NCBI GenBank assembly: GCA_030037055.1
Contig: JASHRZ010000583.1
Span: forward strand, 1-5,216
DNA: 5,216 nt
DNA from: Alphaproteobacteria bacterium
GTDB taxonomy: Bacteria; Pseudomonadota; Alphaproteobacteria; ATCC43930; CGMCC-115725
Reading direction: 5' to 3'
Part shown: positions 1 through 5,216 of the stretch, piece by piece
Position numbering within the stretch: position 1 is the stretch's first letter
Layout: every line of letters starts with the position of its first letter
Translations under genes and position numbers: made by a program
The notes under the pieces: model-generated
What the model saw: only the letters and a program-made list of their open reading frames with translations
Databases searched by the model: none
What the model was told of the DNA's origin: nothing

Positions 1-169
1 TGCCGCTGCCGGACGGGCCGATCACCATCGAGAACCGATGGCGCGGGATGTCGAGGCTGATGCCCTTCAGCGCCGCGACCTCGACGGTTCCGGTGCGATA
101 GGTCTTGCTCACCTCCCGCAGCCGGACGACCGGCTCTTGGCTGGCGTCGCCTTGTCCTGCGCTGCTCAT
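1..169 (-). CDS. ABC transporter ATP-binding protein, LolD/MacB type (N-terminal part only)
   Basis: The minus strand from ATG at 169-167 reads 56 codons to the window edge. The protein opens with a short polar N-terminus, then VVRLREVSKTYRTG (residues 14-27), whose Tyr24 is the expected A-loop aromatic that stacks on adenine. It continues through VEVAALKGISLDI (29-41) to VIGPSGSG (49-56), the start of Walker A; the Walker lysine codon is cut off by the edge. The order 'KTY-(T/R)xG-xVEVxALKxISL' is typical of the LolD/MacB/YknY family of cytoplasmic ATPases, which power lipoprotein release or macrolide/peptide-type export together with a FtsX-like permease. The partner permease would lie beyond the window. 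The start is supported by a strong AGGAGGAG ribosome binding site a few bases upstream (minus strand, 173-180). Substrate cannot be inferred. A MacB-like or other efflux ATPase is as likely as LolD itself. Confidence 0.88.
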   Translation of the reverse strand, partial: MSSAGQGDASQEPVVRLREVSKTYRTGTVEVAALKGISLDIPRHRFSMVIGPSGSG

Positions 170-205
170 GCGCTCCTCCTGCGCTCGCCCACACAATTTA
201 GAGCA

Positions 206-235
206 CTCTGTACCACAGAGACCTTTGTCCGTCAA
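206..235 (-). promoter_or_regulatory. Candidate sigma70 promoter with overlapping dyad operator for the ABC gene
   Basis: Read on the minus strand, TTGACG (230-235) is followed by a 17-base spacer and then TACAGA (207-212). The first hexamer matches the -35 consensus in five of six bases; the second is a weaker -10 match (three of six). Transcription would begin near base 200, about 30 bases before the ATG at 169. A perfect 6-bp inverted repeat with a 3-base loop (CTCTGT at 206-211, ACAGAG at 215-220) covers the -10 and the promoter-proximal spacer. This is where a TetR- or MarR-type repressor of an efflux gene commonly binds. The arms and hexamers are seen directly; promoter activity and repressor binding are inferred. 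Confidence 0.42.
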
Positions 236-370
236 GGTTCTTGCTTCGCGAGCGCCATCGCGCAGTCGGAAGCGCAGCCCCCTTGAGGGCAGGCCTGTCG
301 CAAATGCGGTCGCGCTGCCAGTCGAAGAGATTGACCACGGAGGTTGAGCCGCGAGGCGAATCAACGAGAT

Positions 371-428
371 CACGGAGAAGCAAAGAATGGCGGCTTTGCG
401 CGCCCAAATATTCTTCTCCGTGTCCTCC
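371..428. repeat. Palindromic dispersed repeat, copy A
   Basis: Perfect 10-bp inverted arms CACGGAGAAG (371-380) and CTTCTCCGTG (413-422) enclose a second smaller inverted pair, GCAAAG (380-385) and CTTTGC (394-399). The copy shares with copy B the left-arm 11-mer (371-381), the internal 10-mer CGCGCCCAAA (399-408) and the right-arm 14-mer TCTCCGTGTCCTCC (415-428), in the same order and almost the same spacing. More CACGG/CCGTG-type words lie just outside: GACCACGGAGG near 333-343 and CCTCCGTG at 425-432. Repeats of this 'cacggaga...tctccgtg' type occur in intergenic regions of many environmental bacteria, which I recall as general knowledge rather than from a search. Confidence 0.72.
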
Positions 429-485
429 GTGACTCCCTGGTGAAACTCTTATGCCATAACCCTGCGCCTTGAGGGACACCACCTT

Positions 486-561
486 TGCCCGATCGTCCCG
501 CGGCTCGCTAAGGTGCCGCCAGCGAGGTCGGGCAATCGGATAGGCCGCCAAGCTCTGGCGG
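486..561. other. GC-rich inverted repeats with hairpin potential between the two repeat copies
   Basis: Three perfect inverted pairs can form here. TGCCCGA (486-492) pairs with TCGGGCA (528-534). CTCGCT (504-509) pairs with AGCGAG (521-526) and nests within the first. CCGCCA (545-550) pairs with TGGCGG (556-561) around a 5-base loop. None is followed by a T-run, so they do not look like intrinsic terminators. A structured RNA leader upstream of chrA is possible, but in DNA this GC-rich such pairings also arise by chance. Confidence 0.3.
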
Positions 562-588
562 AAAGGGTCACCGGGCAGGCAGGGAGAG

Positions 589-645
589 CACGGAGAAGCG
601 AGCAACGGCACGCTTCGCGCCCAAAACCAAGTCTCCGTGTCCTCC
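589..645. repeat. Palindromic dispersed repeat, copy B
   Basis: Second copy of the element at 371-428. The left arm CACGGAGAAGC (589-599), the core CGCGCCCAAA (616-625) and the right arm TCTCCGTGTCCTCC (632-645) are identical to copy A. The 16 bases between left arm and core and the 6 bases between core and right arm have diverged. The perfect pairing of the arms is shortened to 8 bp (589-596 with 632-639). The copy ends 51 bases before the chosen chrA start. An in-frame GTG at 637 lies inside the right arm, which is one reason not to use it as the chrA start. Confidence 0.7.
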
Positions 646-685
646 TCCGCGGTGCATCCCCATGCGCTATTGCCCAGGCCGGCAA

Positions 686-693
686 GGGGAGGA
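686..693 (+). promoter_or_regulatory. Ribosome binding site deciding the chrA start
   Basis: GGGGAGGA, with its GGAG core at 688-691, lies five bases before GTG 697. The alternative in-frame GTG at 637 has no such purine-rich sequence upstream and sits inside a dispersed repeat. This site therefore favours translation from 697. Confidence 0.6.
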
Positions 694-696
694 AGC

Positions 697-1908
697 GTGC
701 CTGAAGGCGAGAGGCCGGCGAGCGGAGGATCGGCGCTCGAAGTGCTGGGCGCGTTCCTGAAGCTCGGCTGCAGCTCCTTCGGCGGTCCCGTGGCGCATCT
801 CGGATATTTCCGCGCCGAGTTCGTGGACCGGCGCCGCTGGCTCGACGAGGCCGCCTATGCCGATATCGTGGCGCTTTGCCAGTTCCTGCCGGGGCCGGCG
901 AGCAGCCAGGTGGGGCTCTCGCTGGGGCTGCTGCGGGCCGGGCTTCCCGGCGCTCTCTGCGCCTGGCTCGGCTTCACCCTGCCCTCCGCGCTGGCGCTCA
1001 TCCTCTTCGGCTACGGCCTGGCCGCGCTCGGCGGCCTCGCCGGCGCCCCTTGGCTGCACGGGCTCAAGATTGTCGCCGTCGCGGTGGTGGCGCAGGCGGT
1101 GTGGCAGATGGCGCGGACGCTCGCCTCGGATCGCGCCCGGGCCAGCCTCGCGGTGGCCGCTGCGGCGCTGACGCTGGCGATCCCTTCGACGCTGGGACAA
1201 GTGGCGGCGATCGCGCTGGGCGCGCTCATCGGCTGGCGATTCCTGGCAGGCGTCTCGGCGCCCCCCGCCGCCGCCATGCCGCTGCGGCTCGGACGCGGCT
1301 GGTCGGTCGCCTTCCTGGCGCTCTTCTTCCTGCTGCTCTTCGGCCTGCCGCTCGCGGCGGCCGGAAGCGGCAGCCACGCCGTGGCGCTCGTCGACAGCTT
1401 CTACCGCTCGGGCGCGCTGGTCTTCGGCGGCGGCCATGTCGTGCTGCCGCTGCTGCAGGCCTCGGTGGTGCCGCCGGGCTGGGTCGGCAATGACGCCTTT
1501 CTCGCCGGCTATGGCGCGGCGCAGGCGGTGCCCGGGCCGCTTTTCACTTTTTCCGCCTATCTCGGCACGGTGATGGGCCCGGCGCCGCATGGCTGGCGGG
1601 GCGGGCTCATCTGCCTCCTCGCCATCTTCCTGCCTTCCTTCCTGCTGGTATTGGGGGTGCTGCCCTTCTGGAGCGAGCTGCGGCGCCAGGCGGGCGTGCA
1701 GGCGGCGCTGCGCGGCGTCAACGCGGCGGTGGTGGGGCTGCTGCTGGCCGCGCTCTATCGCCCGGTCTGGACCAGCGCCATCTTCGCCGCGCCGGACTTC
1801 ATCCTCGGCATCCTCGCCTTCCTGTTGCTGAGCTTCTGGCGCGCGCCGCCCTGGCTCGTCGTCATCCTCGGCGCCCTCGGCGCCGAGGCGATGGCGCGCC
1901 TCGCCTGA
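697..1908 (+). CDS. chrA: Chromate transporter, two-domain CHR family
   Basis: Inner-membrane protein of 403 residues, the usual size of two-domain ChrA proteins, which export chromate from the cytoplasm and so give chromate resistance. The two homologous CHR halves are visible. In the first, FLKLGCSSFGGPVAHLGYF (about residues 20-38) is followed by LCQFLPGPASSQVG (60-73) and long hydrophobic segments. In the second, LVFGGGHVVLPLL (241-253) is followed by AQAVPGPLFTFSAYLG (275-290). The FGGP/FGGG and PGP signatures appear once per half, as expected for a family built by duplication. The start is GTG 697 because of its good ribosome binding site; an in-frame GTG at 637 would add 20 poorly conserved residues. 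The stop is five bases before the next gene, so the two are probably co-transcribed. No chrB-like regulator or chromate reductase is in the window, so induction by chromate is not shown. Some CHR proteins may carry other oxyanions such as sulfate. Confidence 0.93.
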   Translation: MPEGERPASGGSALEVLGAFLKLGCSSFGGPVAHLGYFRAEFVDRRRWLDEAAYADIVALCQFLPGPASSQVGLSLGLLRAGLPGALCAWLGFTLPSALALILFGYGLAALGGLAGAPWLHGLKIVAVAVVAQAVWQMARTLASDRARASLAVAAAALTLAIPSTLGQVAAIALGALIGWRFLAGVSAPPAAAMPLRLGRGWSVAFLALFFLLLFGLPLAAAGSGSHAVALVDSFYRSGALVFGGGHVVLPLLQASVVPPGWVGNDAFLAGYGAAQAVPGPLFTFSAYLGTVMGPAPHGWRGGLICLLAIFLPSFLLVLGVLPFWSELRRQAGVQAALRGVNAAVVGLLLAALYRPVWTSAIFAAPDFILGILAFLLLSFWRAPPWLVVILGALGAEAMARLA

Positions 1909-1913
1909 GGCGC

Positions 1914-3128
1914 ATGCGCCTGCTGCCGCGCGACAGCCATCCCGAGGCGCGCCTCCTGCTGCTGGGCCGCGGCTTGCGCGCCTTCGGCGATGGCTTCATC
2001 AGCCTGCTGCTGCCAGTCTATCTCGAGCTCTTGGGCTTCGATCCCTTCCATGTCGGCATCCTCACCGCGGCGACCTTGGCGGGATCGGCGGCGCTGACCC
2101 TGCTGGCGGGTTTCCGCGCCCATCGCCATGGTCCCCGCCTGCTGCTGCTCGGCGCGACGGTGCTGATGATCGGCACCGGCATTGGCTTCACGCTGGAGAC
2201 GCGCTTTTGGCCGCTGGTGCTGATCGGCTTTATCGGCACGCTCAACCCGTCCTCGGGCGATGTGAGCCTTTTCCTGCCGCTCGAGCAGTCGCTGCTGGCG
2301 GAAGCGGCGAGCGACAAAAGCCGCACCGCCGTCTTCGCTGCCTACAGCCTGGTAGGCTCGCTGGTGGCAGCGCTGGGCTCGCTCGCCGCCGGTCTGCCGG
2401 AGCTGCTGGTGGCGGCGCGGGCGACGGATCTGCTGCGCGCGGTGCAGGGCATGTTCGCGCTCTACGCGCTGCTTGGTCTTGCGAGCTACTTTCTCTACCG
2501 CCGCCTGCCGCAGCGCCCGTCGCCGCGCCGCGCGGCGACGGTGCCGCCGCTCGGGCCCTCGCGTGGCATCGTGCTGACCTTGGCGGCGCTCTTCAGCCTC
2601 GACGCCTTCGGCGGCGGCTTCATCGTGCAGTCGCTGCTGGCGCTGTGGCTCTTCGAGCATTACGGCCTCTCTCTCGCCGCCGCCGGCGCCTTTTTCTTCT
2701 GGAGCGGCCTGTTGGCTGCGGCCTCATATCTCGCCGCCACGCGCATCGCCGGGCGCATCGGCCTCGTCAACACCATGGTGTTCACGCATCTGCCGTCGAA
2801 CCTGCTGCTGATCCTGGTGCCCTTCGCGCCGAGCCTCTATCTGGCGCTGGCGCTGCTGCTGCTGCGCAGCGCGCTTTCCAACATGGACGTGCCGACGCGC
2901 ACATCCTACGTCATGGCGGTGGTGACGCCCGACGAGCGCGCCGCCGCGGCGAGCGTCACCTCCGTGCCGCGCAGCCTCGCCGCAGCGGCGAGCCCGGTCG
3001 CCGCAGGCTATCTGCTGGCGCTTTCCTCCTTCGGCTGGCCGCTCCTCGCCGCCGGCGCGCTCAAGGCGCTCTACGACCTGCTGCTGCTGCTCATGTTCCG
3101 CCACCGCCGCCCGCCGGAGGAAACCTAG
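1914..3128 (+). CDS. MFS transporter, probable efflux permease coupled to chrA
   Basis: Membrane protein of 404 residues with about twelve hydrophobic segments, the normal length and topology for the major facilitator superfamily. A degenerate motif A, GFRAHRHGPR (66-75), sits between helices 2 and 3. A related loop, TRIAGRIG (276-283), occupies the equivalent place in the second half. Two conserved-looking stretches are NPSSGDVSLFLPLEQ (111-125) and DVPTRTSYVMAVVTPDERAA (325-344), which I associate with a subgroup of uncharacterised proton-driven MFS exporters. The ATG lies five bases after the chrA stop, and its ribosome binding site GAGG (1907-1910) overlaps that stop codon, so translation is probably coupled to chrA. 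The context suggests a role in metal, oxyanion or general drug efflux, but no substrate is readable from the sequence. The alternative GTG/ATG starts further in would remove helix 1. Confidence 0.9.
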   Translation: MRLLPRDSHPEARLLLLGRGLRAFGDGFISLLLPVYLELLGFDPFHVGILTAATLAGSAALTLLAGFRAHRHGPRLLLLGATVLMIGTGIGFTLETRFWPLVLIGFIGTLNPSSGDVSLFLPLEQSLLAEAASDKSRTAVFAAYSLVGSLVAALGSLAAGLPELLVAARATDLLRAVQGMFALYALLGLASYFLYRRLPQRPSPRRAATVPPLGPSRGIVLTLAALFSLDAFGGGFIVQSLLALWLFEHYGLSLAAAGAFFFWSGLLAAASYLAATRIAGRIGLVNTMVFTHLPSNLLLILVPFAPSLYLALALLLLRSALSNMDVPTRTSYVMAVVTPDERAAAASVTSVPRSLAAAASPVAAGYLLALSSFGWPLLAAGALKALYDLLLLLMFRHRRPPEET

Positions 3129-3129
3129 G

Positions 3130-3150
3130 CAAATTCGCGAAGCGAGTTTG
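3130..3150 (+). terminator. Hairpin directly after the MFS gene, possible weak terminator
   Basis: CAAATTCGC (3130-3138) and GCGAGTTTG (3142-3150) form a 9-bp stem with one G-T wobble around a 3-base loop, starting two bases after the MFS stop codon. The position fits a transcription end or an mRNA 3'-end stabiliser. There is no downstream T-run, so classic intrinsic termination is doubtful. Confidence 0.35.
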
Positions 3151-3211
3151 TCCAAGGCGGCGACGGCGGTTGCGCAGCAAGCGCGAAAGTCGGGCCGTGC
3201 GAGTGAGCACC

Positions 3212-3240
3212 GGCGGCCAGGGCCTGCACTCATGGCCGCC
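3212..3240. repeat. GC-rich inverted repeat in the MFS-cyclase spacer
   Basis: GGCGGCCA (3212-3219) and TGGCCGCC (3233-3240) are perfect 8-bp inverted arms around a 13-base loop. No T-run follows. It could add to termination after the chrA-MFS pair or be a protein-binding dyad. The pairing is certain; the role is not. Confidence 0.3.
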
Positions 3241-3374
3241 AGCGTCGGCCCTATGCCTGCTTCTCATCAAAGCGCCGGCCATGGGCGAAGGGTGGGGGAG
3301 ATCGCCAAGGCGCCAACAGGAGGCGATGGATTGAAAGCCGGCCGCGCGGAATTCCGCTATCAGGCGGGCGGTGA

Positions 3375-3380
3375 TATGAT
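3375..3380 (+). promoter_or_regulatory. Candidate -10 element for the cyclase gene
   Basis: TATGAT matches the sigma70 -10 consensus in five of six bases and stands out in very GC-rich DNA. The sequence at the -35 distance (TTCCGC at 3352-3357) is a poor match. Transcription would start near 3387, giving a leader of roughly 20 bases to GTG 3409 and 40 bases to CTG 3426. If this is right, the ATG at 3376 cannot be the translation start. Confidence 0.25.
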
Positions 3381-3408
3381 CGGTGCGCCACGGCCGGGGG
3401 AACCCACT

Positions 3409-3429
3409 GTGGGATCGGAGCAGGTCTGA
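3409..3429 (+). other. Six-codon ORF overlapping the cyclase start, or severed native N-terminus
   Basis: GTG 3409, preceded by a GGGGGAA purine run at 3396-3402, opens a frame encoding VGSEQV that ends at TGA 3427-3429. This stop overlaps the possible CTG start at 3426 as CTGA. Cyclases of this family typically begin with a few polar residues running straight into the '(L)xAILAADVxGYSRL' strand. The six codons therefore look like the normal N-terminus, now out of frame by one base. The alternative is a short leader peptide coupled to re-initiation at CTG. Confidence 0.4.
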
Positions 3430-5177
3430 CGGCGATTCTGGCGGCGGACGTCGCGGGGTATTCGCGTCTGGCGGGCGCGGACGAGGAGCGCACCCTGGCG
3501 CGGCTCCGGGCGCTGCGGGGCGATTTGCTCGATCCGGCGATGACGGCCCATCACGGCCGCGTGGTGAAGCGCACCGGCGACGGCATCCTGATCGAGTTCC
3601 GCAGCGTGGTGGATGCGGTGCGCTGCGCGGTCGAGGTGCAGAACGGCATGGTCGAGCGCAATGCGGGCCTGCCGCCCGAGCGGCGCATCGAGTTCCGCAT
3701 CGGCATTCATTTGGGCGACGTGGTGGAGGAGCGTGACGGCGACCTGATGGGCGACGGCGTCAACGTCGCCGCGCGCTTGGAGGGCATCGCCGAGCCCGGC
3801 GGCATCTGCCTTTCGAGCGCGGCCTACGAACAGGTGCGCGACAAGGTCAAAGAGGCCTTCGTCGATCTCGGCGAGCAGCGGCTGAAGAACATTGCCCGGC
3901 CGGTACGGGTCTTCGCGGCGGTATTGGACGCCGGCGACGCGGCGGCGGCGAAGCCTGCGCCGGCACAGTCGGGCCCGCCGCGCCTCAGCATCGTGGTGCT
4001 GCCTTTCGCCAATATCGGGGGCGATCCGGAGCAGGAGTATTTCGTCGATGGCGTGACCGAGAGCCTGACCCCCGATCTCTCGCGCATCTCCGGCTCCTTC
4101 GTGATCGCGCGCAACACCGCCTTCACCTACAAGGGGAAGCCCTTTGACGTGAAGAAGATCGGGCACGAGCTGAACGTCCGCTATGTGCTGGAGGGCAGCG
4201 TTCAGCGCGGCGGCAGCCGCATGCGCGTCAACGTTCAGCTCATCGGCGCCGAGACCGGCCATCACCTCTGGGCAGAGCGCTTCGACAAGCCGGCCGCGGA
4301 CCTCTTCGAGATGCAGGACGAAATCGTCGCCCGGCTTGCCGGCCAGTTGGGGACACAGTTGATCGCCGCCGAGGCGCACCGTGCGGAACAGGCCCCGCAT
4401 CCCGACTCGATAGACCTTTATTTCCAAGGCGCAGCTTGGTTGAACAAGGGAGTGACCGCCGAGCATGCGGCGCAAGCGCGCGTATATTTCGAATGCGCCT
4501 TGGCGCTCGATCCCGGCAATATCGAGGCGCTGGTCGGCACGGCCGTCGTCGACAATCTCAGCGGTGGCCCGCTCATGACAGAAGATCCGGCTGCGCGGCT
4601 CGCGGCGGCCGAAGCAACTTTGACCAAGGCGCTGTCCTTGGCTCCCGACCATGCCGCGGCGCATCTCGTATTGGGCGCCGTCCAAATCCATAGCAACCGC
4701 GCGGTCCAAGGCATTGCCGAATGCGAGTGGGCGTTGGCGCTGGATCACAATCTGGCGATGGCTCATGCATACATTGGCCTCGGCAAGTATTTCATCGGTC
4801 GCGGCGAGGAAACCGAGACCCATGTCCAAGAGGCGCTCCGCCTCAGTCCTCGCGATACCAACGCCCATACCTGGCTGTTGATCGCGGGCCTCGGCAAGCT
4901 GGCGCTTGGAGCGGACGAGGAGGCGGTCGCGCGGCTGCGTCGCGCCATCGAGAGCAACCGGAATTTTCCTCTCGCGCATTTCTATCTCGCTGCCGCCTTG
5001 GCGCATCTCGGCCGGCTCGACCAGGCGCAGTCCGCCGTTCAGGCGGGCCTTGCCCTCGATCCAACCTTTACGATTCGCCGTTTCCGCAGCACTGCCCGTT
5101 CCGACAATCCGACGGTTCGCGCGCAGGGTAAGCGCGTCGTCGATGGCATGCGCAAAGCCGGCGTGCCGGAAGGATGA
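3426..5177 (+). CDS. Class III adenylate cyclase with TolB/FlgO-like domain and TPR repeats; unusual or frameshifted start
   Basis: Counting from CTG 3426 gives 583 residues, a usual size for this alphaproteobacterial family of soluble cyclases that make cAMP from ATP. The catalytic domain (about 1-165) contains AADVAGYSRL with metal ligand Asp8, KRTGDG with Lys48 and Asp51, DLMGDGVNVAARLE with Asp106, and the transition-state residues Asn113 and Arg117. Lys48 and Asp106 are the pair expected for ATP rather than GTP. A TolB/FlgO-like domain follows (about 187-310: IVVLPFANIGGDPEQEYF, YVLEGSVQRGG, GHHLWAERFD), then TPR-type helices (about 325-550). No signal peptide or membrane helix is seen. 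The frame has no ATG, GTG or TTG between the stop at 3372 and TTG 3525. A TTG start would delete Asp8, so either CTG 3426 (GGAG at 3417-3420, spacing five) is used or one base is missing near 3425 after GTG 3409. The catalytic set is otherwise complete. The gene is probably transcribed separately from chrA-MFS. Confidence 0.87.
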   Translation: MTAILAADVAGYSRLAGADEERTLARLRALRGDLLDPAMTAHHGRVVKRTGDGILIEFRSVVDAVRCAVEVQNGMVERNAGLPPERRIEFRIGIHLGDVVEERDGDLMGDGVNVAARLEGIAEPGGICLSSAAYEQVRDKVKEAFVDLGEQRLKNIARPVRVFAAVLDAGDAAAAKPAPAQSGPPRLSIVVLPFANIGGDPEQEYFVDGVTESLTPDLSRISGSFVIARNTAFTYKGKPFDVKKIGHELNVRYVLEGSVQRGGSRMRVNVQLIGAETGHHLWAERFDKPAADLFEMQDEIVARLAGQLGTQLIAAEAHRAEQAPHPDSIDLYFQGAAWLNKGVTAEHAAQARVYFECALALDPGNIEALVGTAVVDNLSGGPLMTEDPAARLAAAEATLTKALSLAPDHAAAHLVLGAVQIHSNRAVQGIAECEWALALDHNLAMAHAYIGLGKYFIGRGEETETHVQEALRLSPRDTNAHTWLLIAGLGKLALGADEEAVARLRRAIESNRNFPLAHFYLAAALAHLGRLDQAQSAVQAGLALDPTFTIRRFRSTARSDNPTVRAQGKRVVDGMRKAGVPEG

Positions 5178-5179
5178 GT

Positions 5180-5195
5180 CGGCATTATGCCGTTT
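5180..5195 (+). terminator. Small hairpin with short T-run after the cyclase gene
   Basis: CGGCA (5180-5184) and TGCCG (5188-5192) form a 5-bp GC-rich stem with a 3-base loop, followed by TTT (5193-5195), two bases after the TGA. Position and form suit an intrinsic terminator, but the stem and T-run are both short. The remaining bases to the window end show nothing further. Confidence 0.38.
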
Positions 5196-5216
5196 GGATT
5201 AAACCCGCATTCCCCG

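Larger units (their letters stand above)
170..696. other. Intergenic region between divergent ABC and chrA genes
   Basis: About 527 bases without a credible gene. Short open frames on both strands give low-complexity, Arg/Ser-rich products without recognisable domains and lack ribosome binding sites. The stretch holds the ABC gene promoter and operator candidate (206-235), two copies of a palindromic dispersed repeat (371-428, 589-645), a structured segment between them (486-561), and the chrA ribosome binding site (686-693). I see no convincing promoter for chrA. The region is less GC-rich than the flanking genes around 190-230 and 360-460. Confidence 0.7.
3129..3425. other. Intergenic region between the MFS gene and the cyclase gene
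   Basis: About 297 bases with no credible gene. A TTG-initiated frame from 3148 to 3429 is open, but its product has no recognisable domain and no good ribosome binding site; only its last few codons matter, because they may be the original N-terminus of the cyclase. The stretch contains two stem-loops (3130-3150 and 3212-3240), a -10-like TATGAT (3375-3380), and the ribosome binding sites at 3396-3402 and 3417-3420. Confidence 0.65.

Noticed and set aside
198..611. 137-codon minus-strand frame in the ABC-chrA intergenic region
   Set aside because: It runs through both palindromic repeats, has no ribosome binding site or domain, and its composition is not protein-like.
371..645. Possible CRISPR-like array
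   Set aside because: Only two imperfect copies separated by 161 bases, with diverged interiors; no regular spacer length and no cas genes.
637..696. Upstream in-frame GTG start for chrA
   Set aside because: The codon lies inside the dispersed repeat, lacks a ribosome binding site, and would add 20 residues with no family similarity; GTG 697 has GGAG at five bases.
667..1590. 307-codon minus-strand frame opposite chrA
   Set aside because: The product is rich in Arg, Gln, Glu and Gly without domain signatures, the pattern expected from the complement of a hydrophobic membrane protein gene.
1755..2660. 301-codon minus-strand frame spanning the chrA-MFS junction
   Set aside because: Low-complexity Arg/Gln-rich product overlapping two recognised plus-strand genes; a compositional shadow.
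2207..3334. 375-codon plus-strand frame overlapping most of the MFS gene
   Set aside because: Ala/Arg/Gly-rich translation in the wrong frame of a clear MFS gene, with no coherent domain.
3148..3429. 93-codon plus-strand frame between the MFS and cyclase genes
   Set aside because: TTG start without a good ribosome binding site, no recognisable domain; only the last six codons are of interest, as a possible part of the cyclase N-terminus.
3360..5006. Long open frame of 548 codons on the minus strand opposite the cyclase gene
   Set aside because: It mirrors the plus-strand cyclase, whose domains are clearly recognisable. The antisense product has no known motif and arises from the high GC third-position bias.

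Overview
The window is GC-rich (about 65-70% by eye) chromosomal DNA of proteobacterial type. The cyclase-TolB-like-TPR protein, the chromate transporter next to an MFS permease, and the general codon use suggest an alphaproteobacterium (Rhizobiales or Rhodospirillales-like). This is inference; there is no rRNA or other taxonomic marker here. I see no tRNA, rRNA, CRISPR array, transposase or phage gene.

Layout: (1) Bases 1-169, minus strand, hold the first 56 codons of an ABC-transporter ATPase of the LolD/MacB type, cut by the window edge just inside Walker A. A plausible promoter with an overlapping dyad lies just upstream at 206-235. (2) Bases 170-696 are a long non-coding stretch with two diverged copies of a 57-58 bp palindromic repeat (371-428 and 589-645) and GC-rich hairpins between them. 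(3) Bases 697-1908 encode a two-domain chromate transporter (ChrA/CHR family). Five bases later, 1914-3128 encode an MFS permease whose ribosome binding site overlaps the chrA stop codon, so the two form a translationally coupled efflux pair. (4) Bases 3129-3425 are non-coding with two hairpins and a weak promoter candidate. (5) Bases 3426-5177 encode a class III nucleotidyl cyclase fused to a TolB/FlgO-like domain and TPR repeats. A small hairpin follows it.

The most notable point is the 5' end of the cyclase gene. The conserved N-terminal strand that carries the first metal-binding aspartate is encoded upstream of any ATG, GTG or TTG in its frame. Either the gene starts at CTG 3426, which has a good GGAG ribosome binding site and overlaps the stop of a six-codon ORF, or one base has been lost near 3424-3428 relative to the normal start at GTG 3409. 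Otherwise the genes belong to known families, and I find no convincing undescribed multi-gene system.
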